From positions 1-64,000 of the forward strand of contig NZ_JAUSPQ010000008.1 in NCBI RefSeq assembly GCF_030655665.1: DNA of 64,000 bases, written 5' to 3'. Positions 1 to 8,586 of the stretch are shown in pieces (the first letter of the stretch is position 1; the number at the start of each line of letters is the position of its first letter). A program made the translations under genes and the position numbers. The notes under the pieces are model-generated. The model saw only the letters and a program-made list of their open reading frames with translations, was not told where the DNA came from and made no database searches. Source of the DNA: Methanocorpusculum sp. (lineage in GTDB: Archaea; Halobacteriota; Methanomicrobia; Methanomicrobiales; Methanocorpusculaceae).

Positions 1-141
1 CTGGCGATCAGGGCGTTTATACGCATGGAATGGATCAGGGTCATGAAGAATATGTCGTTCTTTGAGCAAAAGATGAGTACGGGCAGAAGGGCAGTCTATA
101 TGAAAATGAACGAGTTAGACAAGGAACTGCGATTCTTCTAA
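1..141 (+). CDS. 3' end of a truncated gene, unknown product
   Basis: An open frame runs from the first base of the window to a TAA at 139-141 and encodes the last 46 residues of a protein. The visible tail is basic and methionine-rich, ends in RFF, and has no domain I recognise. A short AT-rich stretch follows, and the next gene (hcp) converges on it. The start lies outside the window, so length and function cannot be judged. It could be chance open frame, but the codons look normal for this genome. Confidence 0.5.
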   Translation: MAIRAFIRMEWIRVMKNMSFFEQKMSTGRRAVYMKMNELDKELRFF

Positions 142-194
142 ATTTTATGGGGAAAGAACACCGCGTAAGTCCTATTTTAAAAAAAGGTGCGTGA

Positions 195-1775
195 TCAGAC
201 GCACTTCAGTTTTACGAGATCGTCTTCGACCGAAGAGCTCGGCTGGAGACCGAATGTTTTCACCAGGACATCTAATACATCCGGCGAAACAAAGGTGGGC
301 AGTGTTGGTCCAAGCATGATGTCTTTGATGCCTAAGTGCAGCAGTGCGAGTAAAACCAGGACTGCTTTCTGCTCGTACCAGGCGATGTTGTAGGAGATCG
401 GCAGATCGTTTACTCCGCATTTACATGCATCCGCTAATGCGAGCGCGATAACGACCAAACTATATGAATCATTACACTGTCCGGCGTCGAGGATCCGCGG
501 GATACCTTCGATGTCGCCAAGATCCAGGAAATTGTATCGGTATTTGGCGCATCCGGCGGTGAGGATGACCGTGTCCTTTGGCAGAGCTTTGGCAAACTCC
601 GTATAGTACTCACGACTCTTATCACGTCCGTCACAGCCTGCCATCACGACAAATCTTCTGATCTTTCCGGCATTGATGAGTTCGAGGACTTTTGGCGCAA
701 GGGAAACGACTGCATCGTGAGCGCATCCTGTCAAAAGGGCCGGCGTATGCAGATCTTCGGGTGCCTTGCAGGTTTTTGCGAGGCTGATGAGAGCGCTAAA
801 GTCTTTCGTTCCGTCGGGATTTTCCGCTATGTGGGGACATCCCGGAAATCCGACCGCTCCGGTGGTGAACACATACTTTTGATAGGAAGCTGCCGGCGGG
901 ACCAGACAGTTTGTCGTAAAGAGGACGGGTCCGTTGAATTTGGGGAGTTCTGTCCGCTGATTCGCCCAGGATGATCCGTAATTGCCTTTCAGGTGGGGGT
1001 ATTTCTTCAGACCCGGGTATGCATGCGCAGGCAGCATTTCTCCGTGCGTGTAGATGTCGATCCCGGTATTTTCCGTGGCTTTGAGGAGAAGTTCCAGGTC
1101 CTTTAAGTCGTGGCCGGTCACGAGGATCCCCGGATTCGTCCCGACCTTGGTCGACACGCTGGTGATCTCCGGAATGCCGTAGGTCTGGTTTGCAGAATCC
1201 AAAAGTGCAAGGGTTTTGACACCGATCTCTCCGCATTCCAGCACAAGGGCGATCCGTTCCTGGATATCCAGATCCTTGAATCTGGATGCAAGTGCTTTTG
1301 TGATGAACGGCAGGATCGTCTCATCTGTTTTCCCAAGAATGGTCGCATGGGAATAGTAGGCAGCGAGTCCTTTGATGCCGAAGAGCAGAAGGGAGTAGAG
1401 AGACCTGGCATTGATGTCCTCGATCTTGTCTAGACCGGTGATCTTGGAGTTCAGGATATCTTCTTCAGATTTTGGGGTCCATGCACATTCCGCCGGCTCT
1501 CCCGGGACTTTGGGGAGTGCATCTTTATGTGATGTGATACATGTAAGGTATCCGAAAAACCGGTCCTTATCAAATCCGACATTGGTCAGCGTTGAAAACA
1601 GGGCTTCAAGAACACAGGATTCCACATTCTTGTTTGCCGATTCCAGCCGATAAGCAAGTCCGGACAGTGTGAAGAGTACAGAGTCCTGATATGCTGCGAT
1701 CACGGCATTTTTTCCACAGACTCCGCCTGAAGTGCAGGCGGGAGTTTTTGCTTCCTGACATTGTTGACAGTACAT
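195..1775 (-). CDS. hcp: Hybrid cluster protein (hydroxylamine reductase-type)
   Basis: The 526-residue protein is full length for Hcp. The N-terminus carries cysteines at 3, 6, 14 and 20 (C-x2-C-x7-C-x5-C), the class I/II pattern for a cubane [4Fe-4S] cluster. Further cysteines in the contexts TTNCLVPP, TGCAHD, AGCDG and AGCAKY match the ligand set of the hybrid Fe-S-O cluster. The family reduces hydroxylamine in vitro and is linked to nitric oxide detoxification and protein S-nitrosylation; it is cytoplasmic. It is transcribed divergently from an HxlR-type regulator, with only about 60 bp between them, so nitrosative or redox control by that neighbour is likely (inference). The start is the first methionine before the cysteine motif. 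Confidence 0.95.
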   Translation of the reverse strand: MYCQQCQEAKTPACTSGGVCGKNAVIAAYQDSVLFTLSGLAYRLESANKNVESCVLEALFSTLTNVGFDKDRFFGYLTCITSHKDALPKVPGEPAECAWTPKSEEDILNSKITGLDKIEDINARSLYSLLLFGIKGLAAYYSHATILGKTDETILPFITKALASRFKDLDIQERIALVLECGEIGVKTLALLDSANQTYGIPEITSVSTKVGTNPGILVTGHDLKDLELLLKATENTGIDIYTHGEMLPAHAYPGLKKYPHLKGNYGSSWANQRTELPKFNGPVLFTTNCLVPPAASYQKYVFTTGAVGFPGCPHIAENPDGTKDFSALISLAKTCKAPEDLHTPALLTGCAHDAVVSLAPKVLELINAGKIRRFVVMAGCDGRDKSREYYTEFAKALPKDTVILTAGCAKYRYNFLDLGDIEGIPRILDAGQCNDSYSLVVIALALADACKCGVNDLPISYNIAWYEQKAVLVLLALLHLGIKDIMLGPTLPTFVSPDVLDVLVKTFGLQPSSSVEDDLVKLKCV

Positions 1776-1816
1776 CTTTTTTCACCTTGGTATCTTTTTA
1801 CTATTGCATATATTAT

Positions 1817-1834
1817 GTATACAAAGTTATATAC
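1817..1834. promoter_or_regulatory. Candidate HxlR operator in the hcp/hxlR divergent promoter
   Basis: An inverted repeat GTATA-N8-TATAC lies between the divergent hcp and hxlR genes. Its length and symmetry suit a dimeric winged-helix regulator. It is AT-rich and could equally include the TATA box, so the operator role is inferred. Confidence 0.4.
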
Positions 1835-1836
1835 GA

Positions 1837-2217
1837 ATGAGTTTCCAAAACAATACTATGGATGAGAACTGCACCGTAAACCTGACCGTTCGGTATCTGA
1901 CGAAAAAATGGACGTTATTGATCATTCTTGAGTTGTATAAGGGGAATAATTACACCAAAAGATTCTCCGAACTCAAGGCGAGTCTCCCTGAAATAACGGC
2001 AAAGATACTCTCGGAACGTCTGCAGGAACTGGAAGCGGAGAACATCATCTCCAAGAAGATCGATGCATCGGTCGTTCCGGTAAAGTCAGAGTACACGCTT
2101 ACCGAAAGCGGTGTTGAACTGATCGGGGTCATTCGGGAGATTAAATACTGGGCACTGAAATGGAAGATCGACAACATCCCGTGCGGCAGTCAGGAATGTA
2201 AAATATGCAAACTCTGA
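1837..2217 (+). CDS. HxlR-family winged-helix transcriptional regulator
   Basis: This is a 126-residue protein from the ATG at 1837; ATG 1858 is an alternative start, and the earlier ATG at 1804 would overlap the candidate operator. The core VRYLTKKWTLLIILEL followed by RFSELK, EITAKILSERLQELE and a TLTESG wing is the classic HxlR/DUF24 fold, which acts as a dimer on DNA. Members such as YodB, HypR and QorR sense disulfide or quinone stress through cysteines. Here there is one cysteine near the N-terminus (residue 12, in DENC) and three in the last 11 residues (116, 121, 124). A redox- or metal-sensing role toward divergent hcp is a reasonable inference. Confidence 0.9.
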   Translation: MSFQNNTMDENCTVNLTVRYLTKKWTLLIILELYKGNNYTKRFSELKASLPEITAKILSERLQELEAENIISKKIDASVVPVKSEYTLTESGVELIGVIREIKYWALKWKIDNIPCGSQECKICKL

Positions 2218-2294
2218 GGTGACCCAGTTCCCTCTCTTTCGAAAAATTGCATCTAAAATCAGAATTATATACTTTGTGATGCGAAGTTACCACT

Positions 2295-2795
2295 ATGGAC
2301 ACAAAAATACAGCCGCGTACGGTATATCTCATGATCGGATTTGCCATACTTTCTCTTCTTGCCGGATTTCTCGGCACGCTTGTTACGATCACCGGTCCTG
2401 ATTCCTGGTTTGCTCTTGAGCTTATCAGACCCGCCTGGCAGCCTCCGAACTTTCTTTTCGGTCCGGTATGGACCACGCTCTATATCCTGATGGGTCTTGC
2501 CGCCGGACTGGTCTTCGCGCAAGGATGGGAGAAAAAAGAAGTTAAGATCGCGACCATTGTATTTCTGATCCAGCTCGGGCTCAATGTATTGTGGTCGTAT
2601 ATGTTCTTCGGCTGGCACCTGCTTCTGGGTTCCACGATCGAGATCTTCATTTTGCTGGCGATGATCTGTGTGACGATGTGTCTCTTCTACAGAATCAAAC
2701 ATGCAGCAGCCTATCTGCTTATTCCGTATGTTCTCTGGGTCTCTTTTGCCACCGTATTGACCGCAACGATCTGGATGATCAATCCGATGATGTAA
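2295..2795 (+). CDS. tspO: TspO/MBR-family membrane protein
   Basis: The 166-residue protein has five predicted membrane helices and family signatures: RPAWQPP..FGPVWTTLYILMG after helix 1, QLGLNVLWSYMFFG in the middle, and PYVLWVSFATVLTATIWMIN at the end. TspO proteins bind tetrapyrroles and are tied to stress responses and porphyrin handling; the exact substrate is unsettled. The gene follows hxlR after 77 bp and has its own TATA-like element near 2264-2271. That element overlaps a sequence resembling half of the hxlR operator (ACTTTGT), hinting at shared control with hcp. In a methanogen a corrinoid, F430 or haem precursor could be the ligand, but nothing here decides this. Confidence 0.93.
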   Translation: MDTKIQPRTVYLMIGFAILSLLAGFLGTLVTITGPDSWFALELIRPAWQPPNFLFGPVWTTLYILMGLAAGLVFAQGWEKKEVKIATIVFLIQLGLNVLWSYMFFGWHLLLGSTIEIFILLAMICVTMCLFYRIKHAAAYLLIPYVLWVSFATVLTATIWMINPMM

Positions 2796-2825
2796 GAGAA
2801 AAACCTAATTTTTTGAAAAACGAAG

Positions 2826-2898
2826 GGCCAAGGCCGGGGGTCGAACCCGGGTCTAAGGATCCACAATCCTAAAGGATGACCAGCTACCCTACCTTAGC
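2826..2898 (-). tRNA. tRNA-His (GTG)
   Basis: The reverse strand folds as a cloverleaf. The acceptor stem is GCTAAGG/CCTTGGC, the D-arm begins GGGTAGCTGG, the anticodon loop is TTGTGGA with anticodon GTG, and the T-arm is CCGGG/CCCGG around TTCGACC. The discriminator base is C73, which is diagnostic for histidine tRNA. No CCA is encoded and G-1 is not encoded, so it would be added after transcription. The 5' flank (TAGCTTC) can pair with the first bases of the tRNA, which may affect processing. Confidence 0.95.
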
Positions 2899-3086
2899 TT
2901 GAAGCTATGTCTTTGCCAATGCGGCTCAAACACTCTATTAGATATGGGCTTTTTAGATATTAACATATCTTTTTTTCGTGACGGAATTTTCCCGTTACTC
3001 CTTTATATTAATAATCCCACACTGCCAATATATCATCACTATTTACCTCTGAATGGTTAGTCATCAGAGAATGGGGATTCAATATC

Positions 3087-4856
3087 ATGGCAGAACACAT
3101 CAGGACTCCTATCGTCTGCGTTTTGGGGCACGTAGATCATGGAAAAACATCGCTCCTCGACCGTATCCGCGGGTCGAAAGTTGTTGCAGGTGAAGCGGGA
3201 GCGATCACTCAGCACATCGGTGCAACACTCATTCCTTTCGACTCGATTGCAAAACTAAGCGGGGATCTGGGCAAACTGAAAACCGAAGTCCCGGGATTAT
3301 TGTTCATCGACACGCCCGGACACCACGCATTCACCACGCTTCGGGCCCGGGGCGGGGCACTCGCGGACATCGCGATCCTGGTCGTTGATGTGAACGAAGG
3401 GTTCAAAAAGCAGACGATCGAAGCACTCCAGATCCTTCGAAACTGTAAAACGCCGTTTGTTATTGCTGCTACCAAGCTCGATAAGATCCCGGGCTGGCGG
3501 CCTACTCCCAATGCCTCATTCAAGGCCGGGTACAAAAATCAGACTGAACGGGTCCAGACCGAGTGTGAAAACCGGGTGTATCAACTTGTCGGGAAACTCT
3601 CGGACATGGGATTCAACTCCGAGCGGTTTGACCGGGTCAGTGATTTTCAAAGAAATCTCGTGATCGTTCCGGTGAGCAGTATGACCGGTGAAGGCATCAG
3701 TGACCTTCTCATGATCCTGATCGGCCTTGCCCAGCGGTATCTCACCGAAGGACTCAAGACGACCATCTCAGGCCCCGGTGTTGGAACGGTCCTTGAGGTC
3801 AAAGAGGAGATAGGTCTTGGAACGACCCTTGACGTTATCCTGTATGACGGGATCATCAGCGTGGGTGATGAGATCGGTATCGCCGGCAGCGAGGGGGCAG
3901 TCTCGACGAAAGTCCGCGCTCTTCTTCAGCCCCGTCCGATGAAGGAGATCCTGGTCGAAGATCAGTTCATGCGGGTCAAATCCGTCGTGGCGGCGGCGGG
4001 TGTGAAAATTTCCGCACCGAATCTTGAATCGATCGTTGCAGGATCCCCGATCCGCGTGATCCGCGGCGATCACGACGCTGTTCTCGCAAAGATCAACGAG
4101 GAGATGCAGGAGATCAACATCAAACTCTCAGACGTGGGGGTAAGTGTCCGGGCCGATACGATCGGTGCACTGGAGGCTCTTTCCAATGAACTGGACGCCA
4201 AAAATATCCCTATCATGCGTGCGAGTGTCGGCCCGCTGTCCCGCCGTGACCTGATCGATATCAGTGTGATCAGAGAAGATTTGTTCAAAGTTGCTCTGTG
4301 TTTTAACGTTCCGCTCCTTCCGGATGCCGAGACGATGATCCGGGATGAGGAGGTCGATGTGAAGATCTTTTCAAACCGTGTCATCTACAAACTCCTTGAT
4401 GATTATCTGGAATGGCGTGACGAAACGATCCGTGCGAAAGAAGCAAAACAGTTTGAGACGGTAGTGCTCCCGGCGAAGTTTTCTATCCTGCCGGGGTGTG
4501 TTTTTCGCATGAGCGGGCCTGCGATCGTTGGCGTGCGCGTCCTGGGGGGTACACTGCGTCCCAAGGTCAGTATTGCGACGCGTGACGGGAAAATCGTTGG
4601 TGATATCAAACAGATCAAGCTGAACAAAGAAAGTGTGACCGAGGCAAAAGAGGGCGCAGAGGTCGCCGTTTCGATAGATGGCGTCACAATCGGCAGACAG
4701 ATCGATGTGGGCGAGACCCTTTACGTGGCAATTCCCGAGAGACATGTGAAGGTTTTAGAGACGGAAATGCTCTCTCATTTAAATGCTGGGACCGTCGAAG
4801 CACTAGAGGAGTACACCTCGATCTTCCGGAAAACACAGCCTTTCTGGGGCAAGTAG
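3087..4856 (+). CDS. infB: Translation initiation factor aIF5B (IF-2 homologue)
   Basis: The 589-residue protein matches archaeal IF5B, which lacks the long bacterial N-terminus. It is a GTPase that promotes initiator tRNA binding and subunit joining. G1 is GHVDHGKT (residues 14-21), G3 is DTPGHHAF, and G4 is TKLDKIPGW with the NKxD variant TKLD. After the G domain come the beta-barrel domain II (GPGVGTVLEVKEEIGLGTTLD), domain III and a C-terminal barrel. Normal archaeal clusters place infB beside ndk; here ndk is 20 kb away while S6e follows directly after 69 bp, a pairing that is also common. The promoter is probably the TATA element in the AT-rich stretch 3001-3010. Confidence 0.97.
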   Translation: MAEHIRTPIVCVLGHVDHGKTSLLDRIRGSKVVAGEAGAITQHIGATLIPFDSIAKLSGDLGKLKTEVPGLLFIDTPGHHAFTTLRARGGALADIAILVVDVNEGFKKQTIEALQILRNCKTPFVIAATKLDKIPGWRPTPNASFKAGYKNQTERVQTECENRVYQLVGKLSDMGFNSERFDRVSDFQRNLVIVPVSSMTGEGISDLLMILIGLAQRYLTEGLKTTISGPGVGTVLEVKEEIGLGTTLDVILYDGIISVGDEIGIAGSEGAVSTKVRALLQPRPMKEILVEDQFMRVKSVVAAAGVKISAPNLESIVAGSPIRVIRGDHDAVLAKINEEMQEINIKLSDVGVSVRADTIGALEALSNELDAKNIPIMRASVGPLSRRDLIDISVIREDLFKVALCFNVPLLPDAETMIRDEEVDVKIFSNRVIYKLLDDYLEWRDETIRAKEAKQFETVVLPAKFSILPGCVFRMSGPAIVGVRVLGGTLRPKVSIATRDGKIVGDIKQIKLNKESVTEAKEGAEVAVSIDGVTIGRQIDVGETLYVAIPERHVKVLETEMLSHLNAGTVEALEEYTSIFRKTQPFWGK

Positions 4857-4925
4857 TATAAATGTGGAGATACTAAATATATGGGTACTTCGGCATCATA
4901 GATATCGAGGAGATGTGTATATACA

Positions 4926-5315
4926 ATGGTAGACTTTAAGGTCGTACTGTCAGACCCGAAATCCGGTCTTTCGTACAAAATAGATGCAACGGGTGCAGCA
5001 GCTGGTGCTCTTCTTGGAAAGAAGATCGGCACTGAAGTTGACGGCGCTCCGTTCGGCATGAGCGGCTATAAGATCATGATCACCGGCGGTTCCGACAAGA
5101 CCGGAACCCCGGCACGCCCTGACCTTCCGGGTAACGGCAGAAGAGGTCTTCTGATCTCCGACGGATTCGGCTTCAACGCAACCCACAACGGTGAGAGAAG
5201 AAGAAAGAGCCAGCGCGGAAATGAGATCGCTTCTGACTTTGTCCAGGTCAATGCAAAAATCACTGTCTACGGTGAAAAACCGACCGCCGAGATTTTCGCT
5301 GCAGCTGCAGAATAA
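4926..5315 (+). CDS. rps6e: 30S ribosomal protein S6e
   Basis: The 129-residue protein is the normal length for archaeal S6e. It begins VDFKVVLSDPKSGLSYK and contains the conserved GSDKTGTPARPDLPG and the basic NGERRRKSQRG segment that contacts rRNA in the small subunit. It follows infB and probably has its own promoter, since the ATG is preceded by a TATA-like GTGTATATACA. The same 14 bases run into the start of the aRF1 gene. It converges on the next gene across a short T-run. Confidence 0.97.
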   Translation: MVDFKVVLSDPKSGLSYKIDATGAAAGALLGKKIGTEVDGAPFGMSGYKIMITGGSDKTGTPARPDLPGNGRRGLLISDGFGFNATHNGERRRKSQRGNEIASDFVQVNAKITVYGEKPTAEIFAAAAE

Positions 5316-5317
5316 AT

Positions 5318-5334
5318 CTCAATATTTTTTTTAT
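5318..5334. terminator. T-run between convergent S6e and DUF2240 genes
   Basis: The short gap between the convergent genes holds an AT-rich stretch with a run of eight T residues on the plus strand (5325-5332), fitting archaeal oligo-T termination of S6e transcripts. Confidence 0.5.
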
Positions 5335-5807
5335 TCGCCGATCCTTTTGATGAGATCGGCTTTGTATGGTTCAAAAGAGACGTGATGTTTTTTTGCAAGG
5401 AGAATGATCGCGGCCTCCGGGCAGATGAGATCGTCAAAATGTTTTCTGATCTGTTCCATCTCGCTGGCCAGTTCTTTTTTCTCGATGTTGGTCGCGTCGG
5501 CGATATCTCCGAGGAGTTTTTCCAGCGTGTCGATCGCTTCACTCTCATCGATTACGAAGATCTCGTCTGTTGGACGAAAACCGAGCGGGATCTTCACCTC
5601 ACGGAGATCTTCCCGTAATACGTAATCCCCTCCGCCTTCTTTTTTGATGAGTCCGGTTTTTTCAGCGATGACGATAAGTTTTTTTGCTTTATCCAGACTC
5701 ATCCATTTTTTATCCTGGGTGTAATAGAAGATCAGATCGACCTGGCGGAGGTGATCGGCATTTCTGTGTCTGAATGGGGCGGCAACTGAAGTTTCCCGCT
5801 CGCTCAT
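5331..5807 (-). CDS. DUF2240-family archaeal protein
   Basis: The 158-residue soluble protein has an N-terminal winged-helix-like segment (YTQDKKWMSLDKAKKLIVIAEKTGLIKKEG) with the look of DUF2240, a family confined to archaea, then an acidic helical half. No catalytic motif is visible. Its function is unknown; the helix-turn-helix character allows nucleic-acid binding. Its start overlaps the stop of the upstream gene by four bases (5804-5807), so the two are co-transcribed and probably translationally coupled. Confidence 0.75.
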   Translation of the reverse strand: MSERETSVAAPFRHRNADHLRQVDLIFYYTQDKKWMSLDKAKKLIVIAEKTGLIKKEGGGDYVLREDLREVKIPLGFRPTDEIFVIDESEAIDTLEKLLGDIADATNIEKKELASEMEQIRKHFDDLICPEAAIILLAKKHHVSFEPYKADLIKRIGE

Positions 5808-6253
5808 GCGAAAAGCTCCAGGATCATCTGTTTCATTTCAAGGGAGGAGACGCCAGGTATCGCCGGGGATTTTGTCACGTAGACTTCGGTTAAGTTTCCT
5901 CTGTCGATCCCTTTCACTTGGAATTTTTGGTCGTTTAAGGGGACATTGGCGCTGGATTTGAGGATCGTGTCGGTGAGGATTATCATAATGTCTGCTTCTT
6001 CCGTCACCTCTGCCTCAAGACGGGAGTTTCTCCCGATCCTTTCAAACCCGAGTCGGTCATGTGCGATGAACACTGAGATCTCCCGTTTGACTGGTCCGTT
6101 TGCCGACCGGAAATTATCCTGCCGGTCAGCGAGTTTTTCCATTCCCTGCAGGTACACGGAAAATGGCTTGGATACATCAAACATTATATCGCAGGTATGG
6201 GGGAACAGATATGATACGCGTCTCATACCAGAGTATTCGTTATCCGAATACAT
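5804..6253 (-). CDS. Conserved-looking hypothetical protein
   Basis: The 149-residue protein is not recognised. It is soluble, with alternating strand and helix character, no cysteine motif beyond one CD pair near residue 21, and no nucleotide-binding loop. An internal ATG at residue 10 (6226) is an alternative start. The four-base overlap with the DUF2240 gene and the position between S8e and S6e suggest an archaeal information-processing accessory, but this rests on context only. Confidence 0.6.
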   Translation of the reverse strand: MYSDNEYSGMRRVSYLFPHTCDIMFDVSKPFSVYLQGMEKLADRQDNFRSANGPVKREISVFIAHDRLGFERIGRNSRLEAEVTEEADIMIILTDTILKSSANVPLNDQKFQVKGIDRGNLTEVYVTKSPAIPGVSSLEMKQMILELFA

Positions 6254-6287
6254 GAAGCTGTCTTAAAGAAAAGAAAAAAATATATTT

Positions 6288-6665
6288 TTATTCGATCAGG
6301 ATCGCGTTGATAACGCCATCCTGACCTGGGCGGCTGACAATCTGTGCTTTACCAAGTTCGGTCGTGATGATTGCTCCCTTGGTCATGAGGTTACGGCGGA
6401 CGTAGTTCGGGTTTGCTGCGTTTTCTGCAACAGAGTTGATCTTGACTTTCTGAACTTTTCCTGTCTTCTTGTCGCTGACGTTTGCAAACTCACAGCGGAG
6501 TGCGCGAACTTTGGTGTTTCCACCGGTTACGCGGATGGCTTTTACACGGGTGATCCCGATGATGGTATCTGCCGGGGATCTTCCGATCTCGAATCTTTTC
6601 TTACCGCGGGATGCGTGGTAGCGACCGCCGGTCGCTTTTCTTACTGATTTACCTTGCCAAAGCAT
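6288..6665 (-). CDS. rps8e: 30S ribosomal protein S8e
   Basis: The 125-residue protein has the S8e N-terminus MLWQGKSVRKATGGRYH, the following basic KKRFEIGRSPADT segment, and the C-terminal GAIITTELGKAQIVSRPGQDG, all typical of this small-subunit protein. Length agrees with archaeal S8e. An A/T-rich stretch with oligo-T on its coding strand follows the stop and may end the transcript before the downstream two-gene unit. Confidence 0.97.
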   Translation of the reverse strand: MLWQGKSVRKATGGRYHASRGKKRFEIGRSPADTIIGITRVKAIRVTGGNTKVRALRCEFANVSDKKTGKVQKVKINSVAENAANPNYVRRNLMTKGAIITTELGKAQIVSRPGQDGVINAILIE

Positions 6666-6774
6666 TTTGTTTAATATCTCCTAAATTTGTATCTCTGATC
6701 AACGTCTGAGTATCTCAGACATCAGTCTTTTCCAGAGTCCTATATGTGTTGGTTCTACCGATATTTAAACCCGT

Positions 6775-7422
6775 TCAGGCAAGAATGGCATCGGCGATCT
6801 CTTTGACGCCTTCCCCTTTCTTGAGGTTGGTTTTGATGATGAGCATTTCCGGGTTGTAGCGTTTGATATCGGCGACCATTCTCTCAACATTGCATCCGAC
6901 TGCTTCTGCCAGATCGACTTTGTTTATAATAGCGATCTGACAGTCCCGAAACATCATCGGGTGTTTGTTTACCACGTCGTCGCCCTCAGTAGTTGAGATA
7001 ACGACGATACGTTTCTCCGCGCCGAGTTTGAAATCGGTCGGGCAGACCATGTTCCCAACATTTTCAATGAAGACGACATCGACGTCGTCAAGGTTCATGT
7101 GGTCGAGTGCATGGTGGACCAGGTGGGCATCGAGGTGGCATTCTTTGCCGGTATTTGCGTTGAATGCGATAATGCCGGTTTTGACGATCCGCTGGAAATC
7201 ATCATCGCCGTATACATCTCCTGCTATTGCTGCCGTGACTTTTCCTCTTGATTTGAGTTCAGGGACTATTTTCTCGATTAATGAGGTCTTTCCGGATCCG
7301 ATCGCTCCAAGAAGATCGAATGCACGAACATTGTGGGCTTTGAAGTGCTCCGCATTGTGCTCTGCCAGACGGTTGTTTGCGCCGTAAATCTCGGCTTCCA
7401 TGTGAACATCCACGTGATGCAT
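6775..7422 (-). CDS. hypB: Hydrogenase/urease nickel-insertion GTPase HypB
   Basis: The 215-residue SIMIBI-class GTPase delivers Ni for [NiFe] hydrogenase maturation with HypA. Walker A is GAIGSGKTS, the metal site between switch regions is GKECHLDAH, and the guanine-specificity motif is NKVDL. It lacks the long His-rich nickel-storage tail of some bacterial HypB proteins; only HHVDVH is present at the N-terminus. The normal partner hypA is not adjacent, so it must be elsewhere. It fits a methanogen with [NiFe] hydrogenases. It is divergent from srp19. Confidence 0.96.
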   Translation of the reverse strand: MHHVDVHMEAEIYGANNRLAEHNAEHFKAHNVRAFDLLGAIGSGKTSLIEKIVPELKSRGKVTAAIAGDVYGDDDFQRIVKTGIIAFNANTGKECHLDAHLVHHALDHMNLDDVDVVFIENVGNMVCPTDFKLGAEKRIVVISTTEGDDVVNKHPMMFRDCQIAIINKVDLAEAVGCNVERMVADIKRYNPEMLIIKTNLKKGEGVKEIADAILA

Positions 7423-7482
7423 AAGGTATTATTGTTTTTTTCCTGTTTATAGATACGCATACTATATCGAGTGTGACTCAGT

Positions 7483-7506
7483 CATACTATGTTGATATTT
7501 AGTATG
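7483..7506. promoter_or_regulatory. Inverted repeat between hypB and srp19
   Basis: CATACTA-N10-TAGTATG is a perfect 7-bp inverted repeat in the divergent hypB/srp19 intergenic region. It is preceded at 7474-7484 by a second palindrome, TGACTCAGTCA. Either could be an operator; no function is shown. Confidence 0.35.
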
Positions 7507-7558
7507 TGGCAGGCGGTCGTTTTATCTGTCTCATGGTTCGTACGATGCATCCGGCACC

Positions 7559-7575
7559 AAAGCCATTTTGGCTTT
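7559..7575 (+). promoter_or_regulatory. Small hairpin in the srp19 leader
   Basis: AAAGCC-ATTTT-GGCTTT forms a perfect 6-bp stem with a 5-base loop, ending 21 bases before the srp19 ATG. It would sit in the mRNA leader if transcription starts upstream. Confidence 0.3.
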
Positions 7576-7596
7576 CACATCACATAGTATTCTGTA

Positions 7597-7869
7597 ATGG
7601 CAATTCGTTTTCTTTACCCGTGCTACTTTGATGCCTCTCTGACCAGAAGTGAAGGCAGGCGTGTAGCAAAGAGTCTGGCTGTTTCTGCTCCGAATATGGC
7701 TATGATCTCCCGCGCTGCAAAAGTTGGCGGGGTGTCTGTTCTTGAAGAGGAACGCGATGCTCATCACCCGGCACAGTGGCACAAGTCCGGGGGGCGTATT
7801 CGTGTGGAGTATGCCGGATCAAAAGAGGATCTTCTGAAGAAAGTCGCCGGAAAACTCGGCGGGAAGTAA
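7597..7869 (+). CDS. srp19: Signal recognition particle 19 kDa protein
   Basis: The 90-residue protein is the right size for archaeal SRP19, which binds the tips of helices 6 and 8 of 7S RNA and prepares it for SRP54. The signature is the YPCYFDASLTRSEGRRVAKSLAV region followed by the basic HPAQWHKSGGRIRV. Its partners SRP54 and FtsY lie at 42.5-44.8 kb. It is followed two bases later by the PHP-domain gene, so they form one operon. Confidence 0.95.
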   Translation: MAIRFLYPCYFDASLTRSEGRRVAKSLAVSAPNMAMISRAAKVGGVSVLEEERDAHHPAQWHKSGGRIRVEYAGSKEDLLKKVAGKLGGK

Positions 7870-7871
7870 GC

Positions 7872-8516
7872 ATGTACGATTTCCACTGTCATACAACGAT
7901 GAGCGACGGCGAACTGATCCCGACAGAGCTGATCCGCCGGATGGCAGTTGCCGGATACACGGAGATGGCGATCGCCGATCATGCGGATTATTCCAATGTG
8001 GAATTTCTTATCGAGTCTCAGGAGAAGGTGAAGAGATCTGCAGAACTGTACGGGGTGAGGTTGTTCACCGGAATCGAGATCACGCATGTCCCTCCGTCAG
8101 AGATCGCCGACCTTGCGAAGTATGCCAGATCACTTGGCGCGGAAGTGGTGATCGTTCACGGGGAAACGATAACCGAGCCGGTCGCTCCCGGCACAAATAT
8201 GGCTGCAGTGCTCTGTCCTGATGTGGATATTCTTGCTCATCCCGGCATGATCTCTGACGAAGAGGCATCTCTTGCAGCAAAGAACGGTGTGTTTCTGGAG
8301 ATCACGTCAAGGAACGGGCACAATAAGGCAAACGGTCACGTTTTGACCTCTGCGCGGCGCGCGGGTGCAGGAATCGTGGTACAATCGGACATTCACGGTC
8401 CGGATGATATAATTAATGAAAAAATGCGCGGTCTGGTCGCACGCGGGGCTGGGATGAACGAAGACGAGGCAAAAAAGGTACTTTCCCTCACTTCCCTAGA
8501 TATCCTTTCCCGCTAA
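7872..8516 (+). CDS. PHP-domain metal-dependent phosphoesterase (histidinol-phosphatase-like)
   Basis: The 214-residue protein starts at ATG 7872, two bases after the srp19 stop. An in-frame upstream extension would overlap srp19 and is rejected. The PHP motifs are DFHCHTTMSDGE (metal site), IADHAD, GIEI, VIVHGET, ILAHPG and the late VVQSDIH. These give the trinuclear metal centre typical of histidinol-phosphatase and PolX-like PHP enzymes. The family name in archaea is usually histidinol phosphate phosphatase domain protein, but the true substrate is unproven. The srp19-PHP-gar1-tfb order suggests an RNA-related job as an alternative; the RNase P subunit p30 also has a PHP-like fold but is less metal-site complete. 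Confidence 0.85.
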   Translation: MYDFHCHTTMSDGELIPTELIRRMAVAGYTEMAIADHADYSNVEFLIESQEKVKRSAELYGVRLFTGIEITHVPPSEIADLAKYARSLGAEVVIVHGETITEPVAPGTNMAAVLCPDVDILAHPGMISDEEASLAAKNGVFLEITSRNGHNKANGHVLTSARRAGAGIVVQSDIHGPDDIINEKMRGLVARGAGMNEDEAKKVLSLTSLDILSR

Positions 8517-8586
8517 TTTCTATTTTAGTATTGTGGGGAATGTATTTATAGTGCTTCTTACGCATTATATTATGCATAAATACTCT

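Noticed and set aside
1-194. Insertion sequence end
   Set aside because: The 46-residue tail shows no recognisable transposase motif and no terminal inverted repeat is visible in the available sequence.
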